This document shows positions 35,611-43,306 of a stretch of DNA of 64,000 bases, in pieces; the first letter of the stretch is position 1, and every line of letters starts with the position of its first letter. The notes beneath the pieces are model-generated. The model had not been told where the DNA came from. It saw only the letters and a list, made by a program, of their open reading frames with translations, and searched no databases. The translations under genes and the position numbers were made by a program. The stretch is from positions 5,506 through 69,505 of the forward strand of contig CAZYJR010000019.1 in assembly GCA_964647905.1 (NCBI GenBank), written 5' to 3'. The DNA is from CAZYJR01 sp964647905 (lineage in GTDB: Bacteria; Desulfobacterota; DSM-4660; Desulfatiglandales; HGW-15).

Positions 35611-36975
35611 ATGGATACCATACTGATAGTGGACGATGAGAAAAATTACCTGGTGGTGCTTGAGGCCCTTCTGGGGCCGGAGGGCTATGAGATATTGACA
35701 GCCGGGACCGGGCGGGAGGCGCTGCACCACATAAGGGAATCCGACGTGGACCTGGTTATTACGGATATGAAGATGCCGGGAATAAGCGGGATGGAGCTCT
35801 TGGAAGAGGCCAAGAAGATCAAGCCGGATCTCCCGGTGATAATGATGACCGCCTACGGGACCATTGAGATGGCGGTCGAAGCCATGAAGAAACAAGCGTT
35901 TGATTACATAACAAAGCCCTTCCAAAACGAGGAGCTCAAGCTGACCGTCAGAAAGGCCCTGGAGAATTACCGCCTGATAAGGGAGAACCAGCGGTTGAGC
36001 GAGGAGCTCCTCTCCAGGTACCGCTACGGCAACATAATCGGCAAGAGCAAGCCCATGAGGCAGGTCTTTGACCTGATCTCCAAGGTCTCTCAGTCCAAGG
36101 CCTCGGTAATGATAACCGGGCCCTCGGGTACGGGCAAGGAGCTGATAGCCAAGGCCATTCACTACAACAGCCCCAGGAGCGGGTATCCCTTTGTGTCCAT
36201 CAACTGCGGCGCTCTCACCGAGACCCTCCTGGAGAGCGAGCTTTTCGGACACGAAAGAGGGGCCTTCACCGGGGCCACATCCATGAAAAAGGGACGCTTC
36301 GAGATGGCCGACGGAGGCACCTTGTTTCTGGATGAAGTCGGCGACATGCCTCAATCGCTGCAGGTCAAGCTGCTGAGGGTCCTCCAGGAGATGGAATTCG
36401 AACGGGTGGGGGGGACCCGCACCATGAAGGTCGATGTGAGGGTCCTTTCGGCCTCCAATCGAAACATCAAGGAGGACGTGGCCAGGGAGGCCTTCCGTGA
36501 GGACCTCTTCTACAGGCTGAACGTGATCCATATAGAGGTCCCGCCGCTGGCCGAACGCACCGACGATATAAAGCTGCTGGTGAATCACTTCATAGAGAAA
36601 TACACCCGGGATGAAAACAGGCCGTCCGTGGAATTGAGCCCTGATGCCTGGAAGGCCATTTACCAATACCACTGGCCGGGGAATGTGCGTGAATTGGAAA
36701 ACGTGATAGAGCGGGCGGTGGTGCTGAATACGGACGGCGTGATCAGGCCCGAGGACCTCCCCCACGAGATCACCCGGGAGCACGCGGAGCTCCCTGTGGA
36801 GCGCTTCATACCGCTGGACGCCCCCCTGCAGGGGACACTGGAGCAGGTGGAAGAGAAGCTCATCCGGAGGGCCCTGCGCCACTGCGAGAATGTACAGGCA
36901 CACGCAGCGGCCATGCTGGGGATAACCAAGAGCTTGATGCAGCACAAGATGAAGAAGTACAACATCACAGTGTGA
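35611..36975 (+). CDS. NtrC-family sigma-54-dependent response regulator
   Basis: The 454-residue regulator has a receiver domain with phospho-acceptor Asp52 (VITDMKMPG). The AAA+ domain has Walker A (GPSGTGKELIAKAI) and the sigma-54-contacting GAFTGA at 217-222. A Fis-type helix-turn-helix sits at the C-terminus (AHAAAMLGITKSLMQHKMKK). It activates sigma-54 promoters when phosphorylated by the adjacent kinase. Two sigma-54-like promoters lie in this window, one 200 bases behind this gene and one before the chemoreceptor at 1375. Whether it controls either is not shown. Confidence 0.94.
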   Translation: MDTILIVDDEKNYLVVLEALLGPEGYEILTAGTGREALHHIRESDVDLVITDMKMPGISGMELLEEAKKIKPDLPVIMMTAYGTIEMAVEAMKKQAFDYITKPFQNEELKLTVRKALENYRLIRENQRLSEELLSRYRYGNIIGKSKPMRQVFDLISKVSQSKASVMITGPSGTGKELIAKAIHYNSPRSGYPFVSINCGALTETLLESELFGHERGAFTGATSMKKGRFEMADGGTLFLDEVGDMPQSLQVKLLRVLQEMEFERVGGTRTMKVDVRVLSASNRNIKEDVAREAFREDLFYRLNVIHIEVPPLAERTDDIKLLVNHFIEKYTRDENRPSVELSPDAWKAIYQYHWPGNVRELENVIERAVVLNTDGVIRPEDLPHEITREHAELPVERFIPLDAPLQGTLEQVEEKLIRRALRHCENVQAHAAAMLGITKSLMQHKMKKYNITV

Positions 36976-37173
36976 GGGGTTTAAGATTTTGAACCTGGTA
37001 GTTCCTTATGCTTATCAGCGTGTTAGGCCGGTTACCGCACCGGGGCGATCCATTGCGGTACAAACTATTGTACCCGCCGGCTTTGGCGGGCGGGAGCCGC
37101 TTTCGGGGGCGTTTACTCAAAAAGCCAGTAAAAAAGAGGTCTTGTGATCGAACTCCGGTCGGGGTGACCGGTT
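36976..37173 (+). other. Non-coding stretch with hairpins behind the response regulator
   Basis: This is the first part of a 303-base gap. It holds an inverted repeat, CCCGCC-GGCTTT-GGCGGG near 37073-37090, and the similar GCCGCTTTCGGGGGC, typical of dispersed intergenic repeats. Short open frames on both strands (for example 37008-37229) have no ribosome binding site or family resemblance. Confidence 0.5.
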
Positions 37174-37189
37174 TGGCAAAGATGTTGCA
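37174..37189 (+). promoter_or_regulatory. Sigma-54-type promoter behind the NtrC-family gene
   Basis: TGGCAA-AGATG-TTGCA differs from TGGCAC-N5-TTGCW at one position, and GG and GC are 12 bases apart. Transcription would start near 37200 and run into the terminator at 37233-37267. One such match by chance is possible in a window of this size. The position directly behind a sigma-54 activator gene raises its weight. Confidence 0.5.
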
Positions 37190-37199
37190 GCACCGGAAG

Positions 37200-37267
37200 A
37201 TCAAACGGAAACGAACTCTTTCCTCCTAAAAGGAACCGACCCCACTCCCAGGGTCGGTTCTTTTTTT
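37200..37267 (+). ncRNA. Candidate sigma-54-dependent small RNA, about 68 nt
   Basis: The segment begins 12 bases after the -12 element of the sigma-54-like promoter and ends in the T-run of a strong intrinsic terminator. Its single-stranded part contains TTCCTCCT, complementary to Shine-Dalgarno sequences. TTCCT can also pair with AGGAA next to the terminator stem. The layout resembles CrcZ behind cbrB in Pseudomonas or Qrr RNAs next to luxO in Vibrio: small RNAs driven by a neighbouring sigma-54 activator. No sequence similarity to those is claimed. The terminator could equally serve only the kinase-regulator operon. Confidence 0.35.
37233..37267 (+). terminator. Intrinsic terminator
   Basis: GAACCGACCC (37233-37242) and GGGTCGGTTC (37251-37260) form a perfect 10-base-pair stem with an 8-base loop, followed by seven T (37261-37267). 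It ends plus-strand transcription before the convergent era gene. Confidence 0.9.
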
Positions 37268-37278
37268 CCGGGGGGAGT

Positions 37279-38193
37279 TCAGTATCCGAGACGCCTCATG
37301 GCCTTGGCATCGCGGGTCCAGTTCTTCTCCACCCTGACGCTCAGGTCCAGGTAGACGCGGCTCCCGAACCTCTTCTCCAGGTCCTTTCGCGCCCTCTCTC
37401 CTATCCCCCGGACCATGGCCCCGCCCCTGCCCACCAGGATCTTCTTTTGAGAAGTATTCTCCACGTGAATCCAGGCCGAGATGTAGAGAGGCCGCCCCCC
37501 CCCTCGCTCTTCGATTTCGTCCACCGTCACCGCCGTTGTGTAGGGCAGCTCCTGGCGCACCAGGGCATAGACCTTTTCCCTTATGATCTCGGCCGCCATG
37601 AACTCCTCGGTCTGGTCGGTGTCCATGTCCTCGGGGAACAAGGGCGGCCCCGGCCGGAGGCGCACTCGGATCTCCCCGAGCAGCAGGTCCAAACCATCCC
37701 CCTGAAGAGCTGAAACGGGAATCAAGGCCTCGAAGGGGTAGCGCGCCGCATAGGAGTCCATAACGGGCAGGAGGACCTCCTTGGGCCTGGTGTCTATCTT
37801 GTTGATTATCAGTATTGCGGGTCGGCCGCTGCGCCTCAATCGGGAAAAAAGGGTCTCCATGTCCGGATGGTCGGGCCGGCCGGCCTCGACCATGACAGCC
37901 ACCAGGTCCACTTCATCGAAGGCCTCCTGAGCCGAGGCCACCATGCTGCGATGAAGTGATGTCCGGGTCCGATGGATGCCCGGTGTATCCATGAAGACCA
38001 CCTGGCAGCCCTCTTCGTGAAGGACCCCCAGGATACGGTTCCGCGTGGTCTGGGGCTTTGGGGATACAATGGCCACCTTCCGGCCGAGGATCCGGTTGAG
38101 GAGGGTGGACTTGCCCACATTGGGCGGTCCCACCAGAGCCACGAATCCCGCGCGGAACTCCACCTGTTCGCTGTTCCCGAGGCTTTGTTTCAT
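37279..38193 (-). CDS. era: GTPase Era
   Basis: Era binds GTP and the 3' end of 16S rRNA during 30S maturation. The 304-residue protein has G1 (VGPPNVGKSTLLNRI), G3 (DTPGIH) and G4 (NKID), and a C-terminal KH domain with KKILVGRGGAMVRGIGERA. The ATG at 38193 (MKQSLGNSEQVEF) gives the normal length. The frame is open upstream into the radical SAM gene, but this is a shadow. Downstream of rnc, as is common, though separated here by a radical SAM gene. Confidence 0.95.
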   Translation of the reverse strand: MKQSLGNSEQVEFRAGFVALVGPPNVGKSTLLNRILGRKVAIVSPKPQTTRNRILGVLHEEGCQVVFMDTPGIHRTRTSLHRSMVASAQEAFDEVDLVAVMVEAGRPDHPDMETLFSRLRRSGRPAILIINKIDTRPKEVLLPVMDSYAARYPFEALIPVSALQGDGLDLLLGEIRVRLRPGPPLFPEDMDTDQTEEFMAAEIIREKVYALVRQELPYTTAVTVDEIEERGGGRPLYISAWIHVENTSQKKILVGRGGAMVRGIGERARKDLEKRFGSRVYLDLSVRVEKNWTRDAKAMRRLGY

Positions 38194-38218
38194 GTTCCGG
38201 ACTTTCTCCCTCAAAAGG

Positions 38219-39271
38219 CTATGACCCCGACCCGGGGGTCGTCTCCACTGCCGGTTGCCCCCGCTCCCTCCCCGGGTCGGGAATAATCTCCAATCGCTCG
38301 ATCCCGGCCCTGCGCCTGAGCTCGGCCAGCCCCTGGTTGCGATACCCGCGGGCCAATGGGGCGTCGGACGGATGGACCAGCACATCCACCTTGGAGGCCT
38401 CTCCCGAGCGGGGAAGGAGTGAAGACACACGGTCTCCAAAGATTCTGGAGCGTACCAGGAAGCCCAGTGCGGGATGCCAAGGCCCGGCGACCATATCCCG
38501 GGTCGGATCCTCGGTTCCCGAGACCAGGAGGCCTATCCTCACCACCGGGATTCCCCCGGCCTCCAGGGCGGCGCAAGCAAATGCGCAGCGATCAACCGCC
38601 TCTTGGAGCGTGAGCGGTCTGTAGCGGCCTTTACGGTACCAGGCGGAGAGGCGGGTGCCCCGGAAGACCACTGTGGGATAGAGCCTTGCCAGATCGGGGC
38701 GGAGGGCCTTGACCGACTTTATGGTCTCCTGAAATCGTTCCTCGGTTTCTCCGGGCAGCCCGGGCATGAGCTGAACCCCCACCCGGAAACCCCCTTGCTT
38801 GAGCAGCCCCGCTGCGAGGCATACGTCTTCGGCGCGGTATCCCCTTCGACTGTGCTCCAAGACCTCATCGTCCATTGACTGGACACCCAGTTCAACGGTC
38901 CTGACGCCGAAGGAGCGCATCAACTCCAGACGCCGGCTGTCCAAGGCGTCCGGGCGGGTGGAGACCCTTATGGAGCTAAATGCCCCATCCCCGATAAAGG
39001 CATGGGCCGCCTCCAGGAGCTCCCGCATCTTCTCCATGGGAAGGCCGGTGAACGTCCCCCCGTAGAATGCCACCTCGGCATTCCCGTCCGTCCTGAACCG
39101 TGGTGAGCCGAGCGCCCGGCGCAGGGCGGCTGCGACCTCGGCCCCGGTCAAAGGCCTTTCCTCCCTCCCCGTAACCAAGCCCTGGCTGCAGTAAACGCAG
39201 CGCCGGGGGCACCCCTGGTTGGGCACGAACAGCGGTACGATCAGGGAGTCTCTTTGTCGCGGGTCAGACAA
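38219..39271 (-). CDS. Elp3-like radical SAM protein without acetyltransferase domain
   Basis: The 350-residue protein has the radical SAM cysteines Cys21, Cys25 and Cys28 in NQGCPRRCVYCSQG. Also present are VAFYGGTFTGLPMEKM, RVSTRPDALD, VELGVQSMDDEVLEHSRRGY and GVQLMPGLPGETEERF, as in Elp3. The GNAT acetyltransferase half of true Elp3 is absent. It overlaps rnc by 31 bases and era follows 25 bases later, so the three genes are probably co-transcribed. Substrate unknown; a tRNA-related role is a guess from the Elp3 resemblance and neighbours. Confidence 0.85.
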   Translation of the reverse strand: MSDPRQRDSLIVPLFVPNQGCPRRCVYCSQGLVTGREERPLTGAEVAAALRRALGSPRFRTDGNAEVAFYGGTFTGLPMEKMRELLEAAHAFIGDGAFSSIRVSTRPDALDSRRLELMRSFGVRTVELGVQSMDDEVLEHSRRGYRAEDVCLAAGLLKQGGFRVGVQLMPGLPGETEERFQETIKSVKALRPDLARLYPTVVFRGTRLSAWYRKGRYRPLTLQEAVDRCAFACAALEAGGIPVVRIGLLVSGTEDPTRDMVAGPWHPALGFLVRSRIFGDRVSSLLPRSGEASKVDVLVHPSDAPLARGYRNQGLAELRRRAGIERLEIIPDPGRERGQPAVETTPGSGS

Positions 39272-39948
39272 AAATACGCCTCCTTGGCTACCCTGTGCTC
39301 GGCCGCCTTCTTGCTCTTCCCCCGAGCCTCGGCCACAACCCGACCCCCTAAGCGCAAGGCTATCAGAAAAGTCCGGTCATGGGGAGGGCCTGTTTCCCTG
39401 ACCAGCACATACTCGGGCCGGAGCTTGAACCGCTCCTGGGTGTACTCCTGGATCAGGCTCTTATAGTCGAGATGGTCCTGCTCCAGGGCCGCCTCCCGGA
39501 CCAGGGGTTCAAAAAGCTCCTGGACCATCTCCCTGGTCCGAGGGAAGCCGGCATCCAGATAAACCGCGCCTATCAGCGCCTCCAGGGCATTCGCCAAGAT
39601 GGAGGGCTTCCGCCTCCCCTGGGTAAGCTCCTCTCCTCTTCCCAGGATCAGATATTCGCCCAAATCCATGTTGCGGGCTATCCTGCTCAGACTCCGTTCA
39701 TTGACCACCATGGCCCTGAGCTTTGAAAGGTATCCCTCCGGGGCGTCTTCAAAGACCTCCACCAACAAGTGGCTGACTGCCAAGTCCAGCACCGCATCCC
39801 CGAGGAACTCGAGGCGCTCGTTGTCCTTTAGGGCGAGATCCGGCGCCTCATTGACATAAGAGGAATGGCGAAAGGCCTGTTCGAGGAGTGATTGGTCCTG
39901 GAAGTGATACCCCAGACGGTCGCAGAGGGAATGGAAATCGGTCGTCAT
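39241..39948 (-). CDS. rnc: Ribonuclease III
   Basis: RNase III cuts double-stranded RNA in rRNA maturation and mRNA control. The 235-residue protein has the signature NERLEFLGDAVLDLAVSHLL and the metal-binding ANALEALIGAVYLDAG. A C-terminal double-stranded RNA-binding domain (about 160-230) follows. Length is normal. It heads the rnc-radical SAM-era run and diverges from pyrR. Confidence 0.95.
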   Translation of the reverse strand: MTTDFHSLCDRLGYHFQDQSLLEQAFRHSSYVNEAPDLALKDNERLEFLGDAVLDLAVSHLLVEVFEDAPEGYLSKLRAMVVNERSLSRIARNMDLGEYLILGRGEELTQGRRKPSILANALEALIGAVYLDAGFPRTREMVQELFEPLVREAALEQDHLDYKSLIQEYTQERFKLRPEYVLVRETGPPHDRTFLIALRLGGRVVAEARGKSKKAAEHRVAKEAYFCLTRDKETP

Positions 39949-39973
39949 TAGCCGGCAGATACCCCTTTTTCAT

Positions 39974-40002
39974 TTGCTTTCTACTTCAGGCGGTAATAGA
40001 AT
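39974..40002 (+). promoter_or_regulatory. Possible sigma-70 promoter for pyrR
   Basis: TTGCTT (39974-39979), a 17-base spacer and TAGAAT (39997-40002) precede pyrR. The -10 box is 5 of 6, the -35 box weak. The leader is only about 30 bases, too short for the attenuators found before pyrR in Bacillus. Confidence 0.4.
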
Positions 40003-40040
40003 ACAAGTTTTTACTTCAGCCTACATTCTCAAGGGGGCTT

Positions 40041-40589
40041 ATGAAGAAGAGAGTAATCCTCGGGCAAGAGGAAATCCAGTCAAGGATCCTGCGGATGGCC
40101 GAGGAGATCCTGCAAAGGAATCCATCCATGGACGAGGTGGTCCTGGTGGGGATCCGCACGGGCGGCGCCTATTTGGCCACCAGGCTACAGGAGGCCATAC
40201 GCAGGCTGAACGGCTCGGCATCGCCTACGGGCGCGCTGGACATCACCCTTTACCGGGACGACTGGACACGGATCGCCAACACGCCGATTGTCGGAAAGAC
40301 CGAGCTCCCCTGCCCCATAGAAGACAAGACGGTGATCCTGGTCGACGACGTCTTGTTCACCGGACGGACGGTGAGGGCCGCCATGGACGCGCTGATAGAT
40401 TACGGCCGGCCCCGCAGGATCGAGCTGGCCATACTGGCGGACAGAGGCGATGAGGGAAGAGAACTCCCCATAACGGCCAACTATGTGGGAGGGACGTGGG
40501 AAGCCTCCCCCAGGGAGACCATAAACGTATATCTCGAAGAAGAAGGCTTTGACGACCACGTGACCATTGAAGCCAAAGAGGCGGCCTGA
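40041..40589 (+). CDS. pyrR: Bifunctional pyrimidine operon regulator/uracil phosphoribosyltransferase
   Basis: The 182-residue protein is PyrR. It has VLVGIRTGGAYLATRL, the PRPP-binding loop VILVDDVLFTGRTVRAA and DYGRPRRIELAILADRG. In Gram-positives PyrR binds pyr mRNA; in many Proteobacteria it is kept mainly for uracil salvage. No pyr operon follows here. The ATG at 40041 follows AAGGGGG; the open frame upstream has no support. The next gene starts five bases later. Confidence 0.94.
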   Translation: MKKRVILGQEEIQSRILRMAEEILQRNPSMDEVVLVGIRTGGAYLATRLQEAIRRLNGSASPTGALDITLYRDDWTRIANTPIVGKTELPCPIEDKTVILVDDVLFTGRTVRAAMDALIDYGRPRRIELAILADRGDEGRELPITANYVGGTWEASPRETINVYLEEEGFDDHVTIEAKEAA

Positions 40590-40594
40590 GAACG

Positions 40595-41833
40595 GTGGCG
40601 AAAAAGAGATCTCCGAAAAGGAAGAAGAGTAAAGACAAGACGGCGACCCTCCGGCCCGAGGAAGCGGCCCGGCTCGAAGGGCTCCTGGCTCGCGCCCATG
40701 ACCTGGATCCGTCCGGGATCCGGGATGAACTAGGCGGGCCGGAAACCGCCGCGGCCTTCCTGCAGAGGCTTCCGGCGGCTGACCCCGAGCTGGTTCCCTT
40801 GCTGGGCGCGATAAGGGAGGCATACCAGGAAAAGGAGGTCCGAAAAGCCCTTCGCAGGGCGGCCTTCAGGTTTGAGCAGAAGGGTATACCCGTCCCGGAT
40901 GAAACAGAGAAAGACCCCCCGGCGCTTCGAGCGGTCCCCGGGACTCAGGAGGCGTTCGCCTATCTCACTCCTTTCGAGGCCCTCGGCGACAGGAGCGTCC
41001 TTCTGGCCGCCCCCTCACCATCCTTTCAATTGACCATGTGTGTGGGAATAGTACACGACCTTGAAGGGATAAAGACCATGACGGCCCTCCCCTTGAACAG
41101 GAAAAAGGCTAGGGAAGCCAGGAATGTATTCCTCCAAGACTTCCCTCACGCAGTGGAGGCCTCGCCGGGGCATGCCCTCGGGGTCCTGGAAAGGGCCTAC
41201 CAGGCCGATCGATCATCGCCCGGGGCATCCGATTACCTGCAACTGAGGCCTTTGCTGCTCTCAGCCTTGGGGCCCGGGGAAGAGGCCCCGATTCAGGGTC
41301 TGATCCCGCCGGATTCAGGGGCCGGGCTCCCTTTCACCGAATCAATGGCCGCCCGACTTATGGACCACGAGCTCTTCAGGGACTGGATACTGGACCCGGA
41401 GGAAGTGGACCCCCTGGCCGATGAGATCCGGGAGGCTGAAGAGAGCCCCTTGCATCTTACTCAAGAGCAGGTATCGGCCAGGGTGGAGGAACTGGAGAAG
41501 AAGGCCGTCCAGCGGATCTTCACGGAGACGAGACGCAATGCCTACCGGTTCCGGCTGGCGGAATCCGCTTACATCCTCCACATGAGAGGGGAGGAGGAGT
41601 ATGCGCGCCTGGCCCTCAGGGCCGCCCTCAGCCTGGATGAGCCCGACTCCCTTTTCCAGGTTAATCCCTTCCTGATGCTCCTCACCCAGCGGTGCCTTGC
41701 CATGGCCTACGAGGAACCGGAGACCGAGCAAGAGCCCCTTGAACCCGCAGGCCCTCAGCAAAGCCTGACCCTGCCCGGATTGAATCCCGATCCCTCAAGC
41801 CAGTCCCGGACCGCCCCCAACAGGAGCCGGTAG
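40595..41833 (+). CDS. Conserved-looking protein of unknown function
   Basis: This 412-residue protein starts at a GTG five bases after pyrR, with a very basic first 16 residues (AKKRSPKRKKSKDK). The rest is acidic and mostly helical by composition, with LNRKKAREARNVFLQDFPHA near 166-185 and an alpha-helical C-terminal third. I recognise no catalytic motif. The tail (about the last 40 residues) is Pro/Gln/Ser-rich and overlaps the convergent ATP-grasp gene by 79 bases. It is probably co-transcribed with pyrR. The consistent GC-rich codon use and the good spacing support a real gene. Confidence 0.7.
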   Translation: MAKKRSPKRKKSKDKTATLRPEEAARLEGLLARAHDLDPSGIRDELGGPETAAAFLQRLPAADPELVPLLGAIREAYQEKEVRKALRRAAFRFEQKGIPVPDETEKDPPALRAVPGTQEAFAYLTPFEALGDRSVLLAAPSPSFQLTMCVGIVHDLEGIKTMTALPLNRKKAREARNVFLQDFPHAVEASPGHALGVLERAYQADRSSPGASDYLQLRPLLLSALGPGEEAPIQGLIPPDSGAGLPFTESMAARLMDHELFRDWILDPEEVDPLADEIREAEESPLHLTQEQVSARVEELEKKAVQRIFTETRRNAYRFRLAESAYILHMRGEEEYARLALRAALSLDEPDSLFQVNPFLMLLTQRCLAMAYEEPETEQEPLEPAGPQQSLTLPGLNPDPSSQSRTAPNRSR

Positions 41834-42657
41834 TAGCGGTTGCCCCCGCCCAGGCCCCGGCGGCCGAAATAGTAGTTGACCTCGAGCAGGATCGGTGAAG
41901 GGTCGGGAGCCTCCAAATCGAAGACCATGTCCACGGCCGCCAGGTTGATTCCCGCACGCTCCCTCAGCTCCATCGCCTGAGCCCTGCCCTTGGCCTGAAG
42001 CCCCGGGCGCCATTCCCGGTCCACCCGGGCCCCGCGGCTGACAGTGGCCAGTATCTCGCCCTCCCCGGCCCGTTTCCAGTAACTCAGGACCCTCTTCTCG
42101 AATATCACGGCCCTCAGGGCGTTCCCGCCCGAAGGGACCAGGCGCTGGGTCACAAAACCCCCTGAGTCCGAGCGCTCATTCACCTCCAGCATATCCATGA
42201 TCCCAGCCAGGTCCTCGCGGCGATGCACCATCCATACCCCTTCCCCTTCGTGCGTGAAGTCCGCCTTTATAAGGAACGGGGTATCATGTGGAAGGCGTTC
42301 CTCTTCCGCCAACCACGCCTTGAGACTTTGAGCCGAGGGCCAGCACCTGGTCTCCGGATGGGGGAAGCCCAGATCCGCGAACATCCGGGCCTGACCGGAC
42401 TTGCCGGGATAAGCGAAGCGGGGCCCGTAGCAGGGAAAGAGCACCGCCCCGGAGGATTCGGCGGCCCGATAAAGGGCCTCGGAGCAGCTCTGGGGCAGGA
42501 TTATGGCCTCGGCCCCGGCCAGCTCCCCGGACAGGACCGAGTCCACCGGCCTGGGGCCCGGAATTATCTGTTTGTCGGCCAGAATCAGGGGGTGGAGAGA
42601 CAGGATCACCTTCTCGATTTCCTCCCGGGCTAGTTTGACTTGGCCAGGCACAGGCAT
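41755..42657 (-). CDS. ATP-grasp-fold protein, function unknown
   Basis: The 300-residue protein resembles the ATP-grasp fold of glutathione synthetase-like ligases. HDTPFLIKADFTHEGEGVWM fits the nucleotide-binding strand and glycine loop. The C-terminal DMVFDLEAPDPSPILLEVNYYFGRRG has the metal-binding acidic residues and the N-Y/F-x-F end. The amino-acid or peptide substrate cannot be told. I chose the ATG at 42657; an ATG at 42738 would add 27 residues rich in Arg/Pro. Its last 79 bases overlap the convergent 40595-41833 gene. Confidence 0.7.
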   Translation of the reverse strand: MPVPGQVKLAREEIEKVILSLHPLILADKQIIPGPRPVDSVLSGELAGAEAIILPQSCSEALYRAAESSGAVLFPCYGPRFAYPGKSGQARMFADLGFPHPETRCWPSAQSLKAWLAEEERLPHDTPFLIKADFTHEGEGVWMVHRREDLAGIMDMLEVNERSDSGGFVTQRLVPSGGNALRAVIFEKRVLSYWKRAGEGEILATVSRGARVDREWRPGLQAKGRAQAMELRERAGINLAAVDMVFDLEAPDPSPILLEVNYYFGRRGLGGGNRYYRLLLGAVRDWLEGSGFNPGRVRLC

Positions 42658-42779
42658 TATAGTACGTATTGCGGGATGTACAAGCGCCGCCGCCCGCGAC
42701 CCGAGAGGGTGCCTCCGGGGGGCGGCCCGGCGCATCAAGGATCGGCCGTTTCGAGGGCCGGGAAAGACAAGGGATTGAG

Positions 42780-43025
42780 ATGCCTATATACGAGTTCAGA
42801 TGTGTTCAATGCGGCCGGGTCTTCGAGAAGATCCTCATGGGCGGAGACGACCAGGTGAATATGGCCTGTCCGGAGTGCTCGGCAACAGAAGTGGAAAGGG
42901 TGGTGAGCGTCGCCAACTATGCCATGGGATCGGTCAATGCGAACAAACAGCCCAAGATAAGCACCAAGTCCTGCAGTCCGGGGAATTCATGCACCACACT
43001 GGAGCTCCCCGGTCACAGCAGGTGA
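42780..43025 (+). CDS. FmdB-family zinc ribbon protein
   Basis: The 81-residue protein begins MPIYEFRCVQCGRVFE. Cys8, Cys11, Cys30 and Cys33 form a zinc ribbon of the FmdB/CxxC regulatory type. Named after a putative regulator of formamidase genes, the family is small and mostly unstudied. The ATG at 42780 follows AAGGGATTGAG. It is the first of four closely spaced plus-strand genes ending at 45569. Three more cysteines lie in the Ser/Lys-rich tail. Confidence 0.85.
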   Translation: MPIYEFRCVQCGRVFEKILMGGDDQVNMACPECSATEVERVVSVANYAMGSVNANKQPKISTKSCSPGNSCTTLELPGHSR

Positions 43026-43060
43026 CGCGCCGAGCTCGATCTGAAACGGAGCGCCCCTCT

Positions 43061-43306
43061 GTGATAACAAAGCCTGCACAAGTCCCCGAACTGAGCGATG
43101 AGGACCGGCTCTTCATCCGGGAGGTCTTCGAGGAGCGTGTAGTCCCCCGGCTGCGCTCATACCATGCGAGGACGGGATCCTTGGGCTGCGGCTTCGCAGG
43201 CCCGGGATACGCCGACTGGGTCGCCTGCTTCCGTTCTTCCGGCGACGGCTATGAGATCACCGATCTCGAGTATGACCCCGACGCCCGGGGGCTGGATCTG
43301 GGATGA
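43061..43306 (+). CDS. Small protein of unknown function
   Basis: This 81-residue protein starts at a GTG with ACGGAG nine bases upstream. A GTG at 43022, overlapping the FmdB stop, is the alternative. A helix LSDEDRLFIREVFEERVVPRL (residues 11-31) is followed by CGFAGPGYADWVACFR and an acidic end. No family is recognised. Its stop overlaps the start of the next gene by four bases (ATGA), so it is translationally coupled to the HEAT-repeat gene. Confidence 0.65.
   Translation: MITKPAQVPELSDEDRLFIREVFEERVVPRLRSYHARTGSLGCGFAGPGYADWVACFRSSGDGYEITDLEYDPDARGLDLG

Noticed and set aside
37008..37229. Small gene between the response regulator and era
   Set aside because: Both strands have open frames through palindromic repeats; neither has a ribosome binding site or a recognisable family.
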